Below, in pieces: positions 8,379 to 16,850 of a DNA stretch of 64,000 nucleotides. Positions within the stretch are counted from its first letter, which is position 1. The number at the start of each line of letters is the position of its first letter. Origin of the DNA: Polyangium fumosum (GTDB lineage: Bacteria; Myxococcota_A; Polyangia; Polyangiales; Polyangiaceae); NCBI RefSeq assembly GCF_005144585.1, contig NZ_SSMQ01000057.1, positions 18,198 to 82,197 on the forward strand, in the 5' to 3' direction. The notes beneath the pieces are model-generated. The model was given only the letters and a program-made list of their open reading frames with translations, was not told the DNA's origin and did no database searches. Both the position numbers and the translations under genes were made by a program.

Positions 8379-9712
8379 CGAAGGTCGACGACAAGAGGGC
8401 CGCGCGGCGCGCGGAGATCGTGCGCGCGGACAAGCAGTACGTGTGGCACCCGTACACGCCGATGCAGCGGTACATCGACGAGGTCGATCCGCTGGTCGTC
8501 GACCGCGCCGCGGGCGCGCGCTTCTTCGATGTCGACGGGCGGAGCTACCTCGACGCGAATTCGAGCTGGTGGGTCTCGACGCTCGGTCACAACCACCCGC
8601 GGCTCGTGGCGGCGCTCGCGCGGCAGGCGGAAAGGCTCTGCCATGTGTCGCTCGCGGGCGTGACGCACGAGGGCGCGGCGAAGCTCGGCGAGGAGCTCGT
8701 GGCGGTCGCGCCGCCGGGGCTCACGAAGGTGTTCTTCAGCGACGACGGGTCGACGGCGGTCGAGGTCGCGCTGAAGCTCGCGCTGCAGATGTGGCACAAC
8801 GAGGGGCGGCCCGCGCGGCGCAGGTTCGTGGCGCTCGACGGCGCGTTCCACGGCGAGACGATCGGCGCGGCGAGCCTCGGGGGCGTGGAGGTGTTCCGCA
8901 AGCCCTTCGCAGGCGTGCTCCTCGAGTGCATCCATGTGCCGACGCCCGAGGGCGACGCGCCTTCCGACGCGGGCTACGCGCGGGCGTTCGCGGCCCTGGA
9001 GAAGCTGCTCGCCGAGGGGAGCGACACGATCGCGGCGGTCGTGCTGGAGCCGCTCGTGCAAGGCGCGACGGGGATGCGGATGTACGACGCGGCGTACCTG
9101 CGGCATGCGCGCGCGCTCTGCGATCGGTACGACGTGCTGCTCGTGATCGACGAGGTGTTCACGGGCTACGGGCGCACGGGGACGATGTGGGCGAGCGAGC
9201 GCGCGGGCATCACGCCCGATCTGATGTGCTGCGCGAAAGGCTTCTCCGGCGGCATGTTCCCGATGGCGGCGACGCTCGCGACGCGGCGGGTCTTCGACGC
9301 GTTCCTCGGGGCGCCGGAGCGAGCCTTTTATTACGGCCATTCCTTCTGCGGAAACCCGCTCGGCGCGGCCATCGCGCGCGAGGTGCTCGCGATCTTCCGC
9401 GAAGAGGAGATCCTCGTGAAGGCCCAGCCGAAGGCCGCGCGGATCACGAAGACGTTCGCTTCGATGGGGGAGATCCCGGGCGTGTCGCGGGCGCGATCGC
9501 TCGGGATGATCGGAGCGCTCGATCTGTCGAAGGGCGCGGGGTACCTCGGTGAGCTCGGCTGGCGGGTGTATGCCGAGGCGCGGCGGCGCGGCGCGTATCT
9601 GCGGCCGCTCGGAGACGTGGTGTACGTGGCGCCGCCGCTCACGATCACGGACGATGACCTCGACGCGCTCCTCGGGATCGTCGAGGAGAGCGTGCGGGCG
9701 GCGCTGCGTTAG
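8375..9712 (+). CDS. bioA: Adenosylmethionine-8-amino-7-oxononanoate aminotransferase (DAPA synthase)
   Basis: 445 residues, within the usual 420-460 range. The BioA signature VWHPYTPM opens the fold, followed by SSWWVSTLGHNHP, the phosphate-binding FFSDDGSTAVEVALK, and DEVFTGYGRTG, whose Asp contacts the PLP pyridine nitrogen. Lys288 in CAKGFSGG is the Schiff-base lysine. The enzyme transfers the amino group of S-adenosylmethionine to KAPA to make DAPA in biotin synthesis. The GTG start overlaps the kinase stop. No other bio gene is in the window. Its last four bases overlap the convergent propeller gene. Confidence 0.93.
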   Translation: MTKVDDKRAARRAEIVRADKQYVWHPYTPMQRYIDEVDPLVVDRAAGARFFDVDGRSYLDANSSWWVSTLGHNHPRLVAALARQAERLCHVSLAGVTHEGAAKLGEELVAVAPPGLTKVFFSDDGSTAVEVALKLALQMWHNEGRPARRRFVALDGAFHGETIGAASLGGVEVFRKPFAGVLLECIHVPTPEGDAPSDAGYARAFAALEKLLAEGSDTIAAVVLEPLVQGATGMRMYDAAYLRHARALCDRYDVLLVIDEVFTGYGRTGTMWASERAGITPDLMCCAKGFSGGMFPMAATLATRRVFDAFLGAPERAFYYGHSFCGNPLGAAIAREVLAIFREEEILVKAQPKAARITKTFASMGEIPGVSRARSLGMIGALDLSKGAGYLGELGWRVYAEARRRGAYLRPLGDVVYVAPPLTITDDDLDALLGIVEESVRAALR

Positions 9713-11052
9713 CGCGTCTTCGTGGCGGGCGCGCGGCGATCCTTCCGGCGGCGCAAGCGCAAGACGAGCGCCGCGAGACCGCCGAGGGCCGCGGCGCCGG
9801 ACGCGCCCGACGCGCTCCCCAGGCCGCAATCACACCCGCCGGCTGCTTCCAGCTCGCGCGGCCCACTGCCGCCGCTGCCGCTGCCCGATCCGCTGCCCGC
9901 GCCGATGCCGCCGCACGCGCTCGGATCGATCCCGAGCGTGGCCGCGATGCCGGGCCAGCTCATCAAGCACGCCGTCGGCGTCGTCGCGCCCTCGCCGCAT
10001 TCGAGCGGGCAGATCTCGGGCAGGTTGTAGATGTTCTCGAACGTCTTGCCCTCGTCCTTCGAGAAGCCGACCGTGAAGTGGTCGACGAACTGGTTGCCGC
10101 ACGCGTACATGCCCGCGGTCGTCCACGTGAGGCACCGCGTATAGATGCTGCTGACCTTCTGGAACGCGAGGTCGGCCGTGTTCGCGATCTGGATGCCGTC
10201 CTTGGGGCCGCCGATCGCGACACGCGTGCCGTCGGGTGAGAGCGCGAAGCCGAGCAGATCGTCCGTACCCGTGAAGGCCTCGGTGAACGTCGCGCCGGCG
10301 TCGTCGCTGACGAGGAGCTTGTCGACCGGATCGCCGCTCAGGCGCAGGTAGACGCGGTCGGGGTTTTGCGGGTCGATCGCGGCGAGGAAGGGGACGAACT
10401 TCGCGTAGGCCGCGTCGAGGTAGGTGCGCGTCCACGTCTCGCCGCGATCGTCGGAGCGCTCGATCGCAGGCGCGAACGATTTGCCGACGATGCCGCTCGC
10501 GTAGAGGCGCTGCGGGTTCGAGGGCGTGACGTCGACCGTCAGGGCGATGAAGTCGCTGAGGAGCGGCTTTCCGGCTTGCGTCCAGGTGGCGCCGCTGTCG
10601 GCCGTCTCGGCGATGATCACGTGGAAGCCGTCGGTGCCCTTGCCGGTGGAGGTGATGGCGACGGCGCGCGTGGGGTCGTCGCGGTGCACGGAGACGTCGA
10701 TGACGTACTCGTCCTTCAAGGGGGCCTCGACGAAGCCCCAGGCGCAGCCGCGATCGTGGCTCACGCTGAGGCCTTCGAAGACGCCGGCGAGGATCGTTCC
10801 GTCCGCGAGCACGCCGATCGCTGGATCTTGCGTGCCGCCGTAGCCGACCGCGCCTTCGCAGATCCACGACCACGAGCTGCCCGTGTTCGAGGTCTCGAGG
10901 ATGCCGTACGTGGTGCGGAGGACGATGTGCGCAGGATCCTTGGGATCCACGACGAGCTGGTCGGCGATGGGGAAACGGCCGTTCGCGTGGGCCGCGGCGG
11001 GGGCGAGGAGTGATACGGCCGCGATCGCCGCGGCAAAGGGGGAGAAGCGCAT
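9709..11052 (-). CDS. Secreted BNR/sortilin-like beta-propeller protein with MYXO-CTERM-like tail
   Basis: 447 residues. The signal peptide is MRFSPFAAAIAAVSLLAPAAAHA. The body contains repeated blades with Asp-box-like phrases (TSNTGSSWSW, SDDRGETWTR, SDDAGATFTE, SKDEGKTFEN), typical of BNR/sortilin propellers. The C-terminus is a Ser/Gly linker followed by GGCDCG, a hydrophobic helix and RLRRRKDRR. This Cys-TM-Arg layout is that of MYXO-CTERM sorting signals, which direct cell-surface anchoring in myxobacteria. It is probably a surface protein of unknown ligand. It starts nine bases after the dnaX stop, so it may be read from the same transcript. Confidence 0.87.
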   Translation of the reverse strand: MRFSPFAAAIAAVSLLAPAAAHANGRFPIADQLVVDPKDPAHIVLRTTYGILETSNTGSSWSWICEGAVGYGGTQDPAIGVLADGTILAGVFEGLSVSHDRGCAWGFVEAPLKDEYVIDVSVHRDDPTRAVAITSTGKGTDGFHVIIAETADSGATWTQAGKPLLSDFIALTVDVTPSNPQRLYASGIVGKSFAPAIERSDDRGETWTRTYLDAAYAKFVPFLAAIDPQNPDRVYLRLSGDPVDKLLVSDDAGATFTEAFTGTDDLLGFALSPDGTRVAIGGPKDGIQIANTADLAFQKVSSIYTRCLTWTTAGMYACGNQFVDHFTVGFSKDEGKTFENIYNLPEICPLECGEGATTPTACLMSWPGIAATLGIDPSACGGIGAGSGSGSGSGGSGPRELEAAGGCDCGLGSASGASGAAALGGLAALVLRLRRRKDRRAPATKTR

Positions 11053-11060
11053 GGCGAAGG

Positions 11061-13106
11061 TTAGCGCGTGCTCATGCGCTCGGCGGCGGCGGCGTCTTCG
11101 TGTCCGAGGCGTACGTCGCGCAGCTCCGCGCCGAGCAGCTCGATCGCGGCCGTGACGAGGGGATGATCGGCGATGGCGCGGCGCGCGTTGTCGAGGCGGG
11201 CGCGTCGGTCGGCGCCGTCGATCTGCGCGACGGTGACGGTGCCGCTTTGCGGGCGGAGCGTCTCGAACGTGACCTCGGGCGTGCCGCCGAAATGCGCGGC
11301 GAGGGCGGCGCGGATGGCCTCCTTGGCGAGGGGGTCTTGCGCTTGCTTGCCGAGGAACGAGTTGTCCTCGAAGCCGAGGGCGAGGCCGTCGGGGCCGATG
11401 CGGAGCAACGCGGCGTGTTCGAGCACGGAGGCGAGCGGCGCGCGCTTGGCGCGGACGAGCTCGATCACGGCGCGAAACGTGGCGAGGTCGGGGGCGCTCG
11501 GGGCCGAAGATCCTCGGGATGCGCCCTCGGCGGGAGGCGGAACGGTCGAAGGCCGTGCCGCGGCGCCGTTCGTGGGAGCCGAGAAGGTCGGACGGCCGTT
11601 CGCGGCGCCGTTCGTGGGAGCCGAAACGGTCGAACGCTCGTGCGCGGCGCCGTTCGTGGGAGCCGAAACGGTCGAACGCTCGTGCGCGGCGCCGTTCACG
11701 GGAGCCGAGAAGGTCGGACGCTCGTGCGCGGCGACGTTCGCGGGAGCCGAGAAGGTCGGACGGCCGTTCGTGGCGCCGTTCGCGGGAGCTGAAACGGACG
11801 AAATTGTGTTGGAGGTTGCATTCGTGCTTGGTGGAGCGGTCGACGAATCGGCGGAGGCGCCTCGGCGCGGGCCCGGTGGCGTTCCGCCGCCTTGCATGGG
11901 CCTGCCGTGCCCGGCGCCGCCCGAGGGGCCCGGCGTGCCGCCGCCTCCCCCGAGCAGGCGGCGCTCCATGTCCCCGATCCGCCGCAAGAGCTCGTCCACC
12001 GGCAGGAGCGGCGGCCGGCGCGAGAGGCGCACGAGCGTCATCTCCAGCGCCGCGCGAGGCTGGCCGCTCCGCGTGATGTCGTCGTAGGAGCGCGAGAACC
12101 CCTGATGCAAGCGCGCGAGGTCGTCCGCGTCCGCGCGCGCCGCCAGGGTCTTGACGTCGGCGAGCTCGCTGTCGGCGAGGTCGAGCAGGCCCGTCGGATC
12201 CGCGGAGACCTTGGCGACCACGAGGTCCCGCAAATGCGCGAGGAAGTCCCGCGCGACGTGGGGGAGATCGTAGCCCTGGTGCGCGAGGTCGGAGACCGTG
12301 CGCAGGCACGTCTCGGCGTCACCGTCGACGAGCGCGGCCGCGAGGCCGTGAAGGACCGAGCGATCCGCGACGCCGAGGACCCGCGCGACGCCCTCGGCCG
12401 TGAGCTTGTCGCCGTCGACGCCGACCCACGCGAGGACCTGATCGAGCAGGCTCATCGCGTCGCGCATGCTGCCCGCCGCCTCGCGGGCGATGATGGAGAG
12501 CGCGGCGTCCTCGAACGCGACGCCCTCCTGATCGAGGACGAAGCGCAGGCGCGCGGTGATCGAGAGCGCGCTGATGAGCTTGAAGTCGTAGCGCTGGCAG
12601 CGGCTCAGGATCGTGACCGGGATCTTGTGGACCTCGGTCGTCGCGAAGATGAACTTCACGTGCGGCGGCGGCTCCTCGAGCGTCTTGAGGAACGCGTTCC
12701 ACGCGTTGTTCGAGAGCATGTGGACCTCGTCCACGATGAAGATCTTGAACCGGTCGCGCGAAGGCCGGTACGGCAAGCTCTCCTGGAGCTTGCGGACGTC
12801 GTCGACGCCCGTGTAGCTCGCGCCGTCGATCTCCTGGACGTCGACGTCGCTGCCGACGGTGATCTCCTTGCAAGGAGCACACGCCTGGCAGGGTTTCGAC
12901 GTCGGACCCTTCACGCAGTTGAGCGATTTCGCGAGGATACGCGCGCTCGTTGTCTTGCCGACGCCGCGGACGCCCGTGAACAAGAAGGCGTGCGCGACGC
13001 GGTTCTTGGCGATCGCGTTCTCGAGCGTGGTCGAGACGTGCCCCTGACCGACGAGGTCCTCGAACGACTGCGGTCGGTACTTGCGCGCGAGGACGACGTA
13101 GCTCAT
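11061..13106 (-). CDS. dnaX: DNA polymerase III subunit gamma/tau
   Basis: 681 residues from MSYVVLARKYRPQSF, the near-universal DnaX N-terminus; the frame extends upstream to 13187 but that part is not family-like. Visible are Walker A GVRGVGKTT, a four-Cys zinc module (NCVKGP...CQACAPC), Walker B FIVDEVHML, sensor 1 ATTEVHKIP and the SRC motif in LSRCQRYDF. It is the ATPase of the clamp loader that places the beta clamp on DNA. After about residue 380 the protein becomes Pro/Gly/Ala-rich and holds six 14-residue repeats, followed by a C-terminal tau-like domain. No obvious slippery A-run for programmed frameshifting was seen. Confidence 0.96.
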   Translation of the reverse strand: MSYVVLARKYRPQSFEDLVGQGHVSTTLENAIAKNRVAHAFLFTGVRGVGKTTSARILAKSLNCVKGPTSKPCQACAPCKEITVGSDVDVQEIDGASYTGVDDVRKLQESLPYRPSRDRFKIFIVDEVHMLSNNAWNAFLKTLEEPPPHVKFIFATTEVHKIPVTILSRCQRYDFKLISALSITARLRFVLDQEGVAFEDAALSIIAREAAGSMRDAMSLLDQVLAWVGVDGDKLTAEGVARVLGVADRSVLHGLAAALVDGDAETCLRTVSDLAHQGYDLPHVARDFLAHLRDLVVAKVSADPTGLLDLADSELADVKTLAARADADDLARLHQGFSRSYDDITRSGQPRAALEMTLVRLSRRPPLLPVDELLRRIGDMERRLLGGGGGTPGPSGGAGHGRPMQGGGTPPGPRRGASADSSTAPPSTNATSNTISSVSAPANGATNGRPTFSAPANVAAHERPTFSAPVNGAAHERSTVSAPTNGAAHERSTVSAPTNGAANGRPTFSAPTNGAAARPSTVPPPAEGASRGSSAPSAPDLATFRAVIELVRAKRAPLASVLEHAALLRIGPDGLALGFEDNSFLGKQAQDPLAKEAIRAALAAHFGGTPEVTFETLRPQSGTVTVAQIDGADRRARLDNARRAIADHPLVTAAIELLGAELRDVRLGHEDAAAAERMSTR
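11541..11792 (-). repeat. Six 42-bp tandem repeats inside the dnaX linker
   Basis: Six consecutive 42-base units encode variants of SAPTNGAAHERSTV. The units are nearly identical in DNA and differ mainly at the ANG/TNG/VNG and HER/NGR positions. They form the flexible linker between the DnaX ATPase part and its C-terminal domain, and are in frame, so copy-number change would not disrupt the gene. Confidence 0.9.
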
Positions 13107-13254
13107 CGCCGCCTCGGCGTAGCAGAAAGGCGCGCTGGCGTCTTGCGACGCAGCCGGACCGCCACGGCGGGCGCGCCGCGTGAGCAAAGAGGCGCGCGCG
13201 GGCGTTCGTCCGGCCTTGCGGCCCAGCCGACTTCACGGCATACACCCGCCTCCC

Positions 13255-13578
13255 ATGCAATTTCGCGGTGGAATGAACGAGCTGGTCCGCCAAGCGGCCC
13301 GGATGCAGCGCAAAATCGACGAGGCGAAAGCCAAGATCAAGGACCACGAGATCTCGGCGACCGCCGCGTCGGACAAGGTCACGGTCACCGTGACGTGCGA
13401 AGGCAAGGTCCGGAAGATCGCGATCGATCCGGACTTCCTCGCCGCCGAAGGCCTGGAGATGGCCCTCGACGCCGTGGCGGTCGCAGCGAACTCCGCGCTC
13501 GAGCAGGCCGACAAGTACGTCGAAGCCGAGATCGCCAAGGTCACGGGCGGCGTGAAGATCCCGGGAATGCACACGTAG
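13255..13578 (+). CDS. ybaB: YbaB/EbfC family nucleoid-associated protein
   Basis: 107 residues, the normal length. It starts MQFRGGMNELVRQAARMQRKI and has the family's central beta hairpin (VTVTCEGKVRKIAIDP) and C-terminal helix ending in a Gly/Met tail. The family forms dimers that bind DNA without strong sequence preference. The upstream in-frame ATG at 13180 lies in the dnaX leader and is unlikely. The stop codon overlaps the recR GTG by one base (TAGTG), the usual ybaB-recR coupling. dnaX, normally on the same strand in front of this pair, is here divergent. Confidence 0.93.
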   Translation: MQFRGGMNELVRQAARMQRKIDEAKAKIKDHEISATAASDKVTVTVTCEGKVRKIAIDPDFLAAEGLEMALDAVAVAANSALEQADKYVEAEIAKVTGGVKIPGMHT

Positions 13579-14249
13579 TGGCCACGCGGAGCCCCACCTC
13601 CTACGTCACGCGCACCTCTTCTCTGCCGGAACGCCTCACGCGCGTCGCGCACCTGTTCGCGCGGCTGCCGGGCGTCGGCGAGAAGACCGCGCAACGCTTC
13701 GCGCTGTTCCTGGCGACGGCGGACGAGGAGGTCGCGCACGATCTCGGCACCGAGCTCGCCGTGTTGCGCGACCACGTGAGGCCCTGCGATCGCTGCGGAA
13801 ACATCGGCGAGATCGCCGAAGGCGCGCAGCCGGGCGAGCCCGTGTGTTGCGCGATCTGCCGGGACGAGCGGCGCGACAAAGCGCTGCTCTGCGTGGTCGC
13901 GCGGGTGCAAGACCTGCTCGCGATCGAGCGGAGCGGGGTGATGCGCGGGAAGTATTTCGTGCTCGGGAGGCTGCTCTCGCCGCTCGACGGGATCTCCGCC
14001 GAGGATCTGCCGCTCGAGCAGCTCAAGCGCATCGTGACGGACGCCGAGGCGCCGGTGAACGAGGTGCTCGTGGCGACGCCGCCGTCGGTGGACGGCGAGG
14101 CGACGGCGCTGCTCGTGGCGCGCGAGATGGCCGCGCTCGGCGCGCGCGTGACCCGCATCGCGAGCGGCGTGCCCCACGGCGGCGACCTCGAGTTCGCCGA
14201 TCAAGTCACGCTCGGCCGCGCCATCGAAGGCCGGAAGAGCTTCGGCTGA
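13578..14249 (+). CDS. recR: Recombination mediator RecR
   Basis: 223 residues from a GTG that overlaps the ybaB stop, slightly longer than the usual about 200 because of an N-terminal MATRSPTSYVTRT extension. The helix-hairpin-helix FARLPGVGEKTAQRF is followed by the zinc module CDRC...CCAIC and a Toprim domain (LLCVVARVQDLLAIERSG). RecR acts with RecO and RecF to load RecA on gapped DNA. The C-terminal RIASGVPHGGDLEFADQVT is highly family-typical. Confidence 0.96.
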   Translation: MATRSPTSYVTRTSSLPERLTRVAHLFARLPGVGEKTAQRFALFLATADEEVAHDLGTELAVLRDHVRPCDRCGNIGEIAEGAQPGEPVCCAICRDERRDKALLCVVARVQDLLAIERSGVMRGKYFVLGRLLSPLDGISAEDLPLEQLKRIVTDAEAPVNEVLVATPPSVDGEATALLVAREMAALGARVTRIASGVPHGGDLEFADQVTLGRAIEGRKSFG

Positions 14250-14265
14250 ACGGAGGGTACGAGAG

Positions 14266-14646
14266 ATGCCGAAAACCATCATTTCCACGACCGAAGCCCC
14301 CGCCGCGATCGGCCCCTATTCGCAGGCCACGCGCGCCGGGAACCTCGTCTTTTGCAGCGGCCAGATCCCGATCGATCCGAAGACGGGGGAGCTCGTCGCA
14401 GGCGGGATCGAGGCGCAGACGAAGCAAGCGCTCGCGAACCTCGGCGAGGTGCTCCGCGCCGCCGGCGCGTCCTGGGCCGATGTCGCGCGGACGACGATCT
14501 GGCTCGTCGATCTCGGCGATTTCGCGGTCGTCAACCGGATTTACGGAGAAGTCGTGGGCGCCGAGCCGCCCGCACGCGTGACCATCCAAGTGTCGGCGCT
14601 GCCGAAGGGCGCCGCCGTCGAAATCGATGCGATTGCCCATGTTTGA
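14266..14646 (+). CDS. ridA: RidA-family reactive intermediate deaminase
   Basis: 126 residues, the canonical length. Family landmarks are AIGPYSQATRAG near the N-terminus, FCSGQIPIDPKTGEL, and the active-site Arg in PPARVTIQV with the Glu in VEIDAIAHV. RidA hydrolyses 2-aminoacrylate and related enamines from PLP enzymes, protecting other PLP enzymes from damage. An AGGG-like site (GGAGGGTACGAGAG) sits just upstream. It follows recR by 16 bases and probably shares its transcript. Confidence 0.95.
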   Translation: MPKTIISTTEAPAAIGPYSQATRAGNLVFCSGQIPIDPKTGELVAGGIEAQTKQALANLGEVLRAAGASWADVARTTIWLVDLGDFAVVNRIYGEVVGAEPPARVTIQVSALPKGAAVEIDAIAHV

Positions 14647-14682
14647 CGCCTGGGCAAAGTCAATCCCCAGGGGAGCCTCGAA

Positions 14683-16785
14683 ATGACCACCAAGGACGAT
14701 AGCGACAACCCGGAAAAGAAGACGCGCAGGATCGTCCGCTCGGCGAGCACGCGGCGCGAGGGCGAGCCCGGGGGCGAGAACCCGGCAGAAGGAAAGCCCG
14801 CGCAAGAGGCCGGGGAGGCGAAGACGGAGCCGGCCGCAGGTGAAGGCGCCGCCGCGCCCGCGCCGAAGCCCGCCGCGAGCGGCCCCGGCGGGAGGCCGGA
14901 AGGCGTGCGCCGGATCGACATGCGTGGGCCCCGCCCGCCGGCCGGTACGCCGAGGCCGAGCAGCGGCAGGCCGCCGCCCCGCGGTCCCCGCAGGGACCAC
15001 GGCGGCGACTTCGTTCCGCGTCAGGAAGAAGGGATGCGCCCGCGCCCCGGCCCGGGTGCCGCGCGCTCGGCGATGGGCCCGGGCCCGGGTCCCCGCCCGC
15101 CCCGCCCGGCCGGTCCGCCCGGAGAAGGTCAAGCCCGCGCCGAAGGCGGCGAGAGGCCGCCGCGCTTCGATCGAGGCCCGCGCCCGGACCGTGGGCCGAG
15201 GCCGGACCGGGGTCCGCGTCCGGATCGTGGACCGAGGCCGGACCGAGGCCCGAGGCCGGAGCGTGGGCCGCGTCCCGAGGGCGCAGGTCCGCGTCGGGAT
15301 CGTCCGCAAGCCGGCGCGCCGAGCGCCGCCGCGCCGGCCGCCGCGGGGGAGGCCCAGGCAAAGCCGGCCGTCGCCGCGAAGCCCGTCGCGAAGCCGGCCG
15401 CGCCCGCGCCCGCGCCCGTCGCGAAGCCGGCCGCGCCGAAGCCGAACATCGTGACGATCATCGCGCCGCCCCCGAAGGCGAGCGGAGGCCCGAAGGCCGC
15501 CGCGCCGAAGCCGGCCCTGACGGCGAAGGAAGCCCTCGCCGCGAAGGCGAAGGCCGCGCAGGCGAAGGGCAAGGCGCCGGCGCAGCCCGCGAAGGCGGAA
15601 GGCGCCGCCGCGGAGGCCCCGGCAGCCGCCGCAGCCCCGGCATTCGAGGCGGCCGATCTGTCGGCCGGCTGGGACACGGCCGTGGAGGCCGCGCGCAAGG
15701 CGGGCGACCACAGCGCGGCGCTCGTGGACGCGTGGCTCGCGGGCTCGAACGTGGAGGCGATCGCAGCGGTGGCCGACGCGGAGGAAGCGCCGGGCACCGC
15801 GCGCAAGGCCGCGCGTCGAGCGCTCAACATCTTGAAGTCGCGTGGGACGGCGATCCCGACGAAGCCGCGGGTGGCGCGCGTGGACACGCGGGCCGAGGCA
15901 ACGCTCGAAGCGACGTTCCTGCCGCCCGATGGAAGCGGGACGTCGGCCATCTCGATCACGAGCCGCGACGCGAGCGGCCGGTACCACCTGGCCGAGGTGA
16001 TCGTGAGGGATCCGATCGGCATCTTGAACGCGGGCAGCGCGTGGATGAGCGGCTCGCAGCTCAAGGAAGGCCGCAACCGCGCGCTCGAAGGGCTCGGCGT
16101 GTCGCCGGCGCCCGTGCCGCTGGAGTGGGCGCGTCATCGGATCGCCACGGCCCGCAAGCAAAACGCGACGTCGGGGCAGATCGTGCCGCTCGGGTTCGAA
16201 GGCTGCCGCGAGCTCGTGGAGCCCTGTCCCGAGGCCGAGCCGCCGCACCCGCTGGCCGATCTCGAAGCCGAGGTGACGAGCGACATCGGCTGGGCGCGCG
16301 CGCCCGGGTCGGCGTCGCTGCACGAGGAGCCGGAGTTCCGGTCGTGGCTGCCCGATCGCGGGAGCCTGGAGGACCTGCTCCAGCGGCTCGGCCAGCGGCT
16401 CGGGCCGGAGGGCGTGCGGGATCCGCAAGCGGTGAACCTGGCGCTGACCGAGGAGATCGCGGCCGCGACGGATCGCTTCTTCTCGCCGGAGGCGCGCGCG
16501 ATCGTCGCGACGCGGATGAAGGACGCGGCGATCTCGGTGCGCGCGCGGAAGGGCAACGAGCGCGCGACGGACGTGCTCGCGGTGGCGCGCGCGGTGAAGG
16601 AGGCGGGGCTCATCACGTCGCCGCCGAACGAGATCCCGTTCCTGGTGGGCTTCTTCCAGAAGGGGATCAGCGTGCTCGCGCATCAGGGCGGCGGTTCGCT
16701 CCGCATCCCGGTGGCGCCGCTCGGGCCGCAGGCGGCGCCGCAGGCTCCCGCTCCGGCGGAGGAGTCGGCGGACGCGTCGACCTGA
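14683..16785 (+). CDS. Pro/Ala/Arg-rich protein with conserved C-terminal domain, function unknown
   Basis: 700 residues. The first about 320 are low-complexity: acidic-basic start, Pro/Gly/Arg stretch with six DRGPRP units (15169-15276), then Ala/Lys/Pro repeats. The remaining about 350 residues look globular, starting near WDTAVEAARKAG, and include an alternating segment (ATFLPPDGSGTSAISITSRD) and a helical end. No known motif is recognised. The layout, a long disordered basic arm plus a folded domain, would suit a nucleic-acid or nucleoid-binding protein. Its place behind ybaB-recR-ridA adds weak support. The stop codon lies inside a 14-base direct repeat that leads to a strong hairpin. 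Confidence 0.8.
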   Translation: MTTKDDSDNPEKKTRRIVRSASTRREGEPGGENPAEGKPAQEAGEAKTEPAAGEGAAAPAPKPAASGPGGRPEGVRRIDMRGPRPPAGTPRPSSGRPPPRGPRRDHGGDFVPRQEEGMRPRPGPGAARSAMGPGPGPRPPRPAGPPGEGQARAEGGERPPRFDRGPRPDRGPRPDRGPRPDRGPRPDRGPRPERGPRPEGAGPRRDRPQAGAPSAAAPAAAGEAQAKPAVAAKPVAKPAAPAPAPVAKPAAPKPNIVTIIAPPPKASGGPKAAAPKPALTAKEALAAKAKAAQAKGKAPAQPAKAEGAAAEAPAAAAAPAFEAADLSAGWDTAVEAARKAGDHSAALVDAWLAGSNVEAIAAVADAEEAPGTARKAARRALNILKSRGTAIPTKPRVARVDTRAEATLEATFLPPDGSGTSAISITSRDASGRYHLAEVIVRDPIGILNAGSAWMSGSQLKEGRNRALEGLGVSPAPVPLEWARHRIATARKQNATSGQIVPLGFEGCRELVEPCPEAEPPHPLADLEAEVTSDIGWARAPGSASLHEEPEFRSWLPDRGSLEDLLQRLGQRLGPEGVRDPQAVNLALTEEIAAATDRFFSPEARAIVATRMKDAAISVRARKGNERATDVLAVARAVKEAGLITSPPNEIPFLVGFFQKGISVLAHQGGGSLRIPVAPLGPQAAPQAPAPAEESADAST

Positions 16786-16817
16786 CCTCATTCCCCTGAC
16801 CTCACCCCCCTGACCCC
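16781..16817. repeat. 14-bp direct repeat across the stop codon
   Basis: Units CCTGACCTCATTCC, CCTGACCTCACCCC and a partial CCTGACCCC follow each other directly. The first contains the stop codon of the upstream gene, and every unit carries a TGA. The repeat leads straight into the 12-bp hairpin at 16814-16840. Confidence 0.7.
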
Positions 16818-16840
16818 CTCTCCACGCCGTGGAGAGGGGG
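16814..16840. terminator. Bidirectional hairpin between convergent genes
   Basis: A perfect 12-bp stem (CCCCCTCTCCAC / GTGGAGAGGGGG) with a GCC loop sits between the ends of two convergent genes. No T-run follows on either side, so it could stop transcription by stem strength alone or protect mRNA 3' ends. Confidence 0.65.
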
Positions 16841-16850
16841 GAATCTCCGC

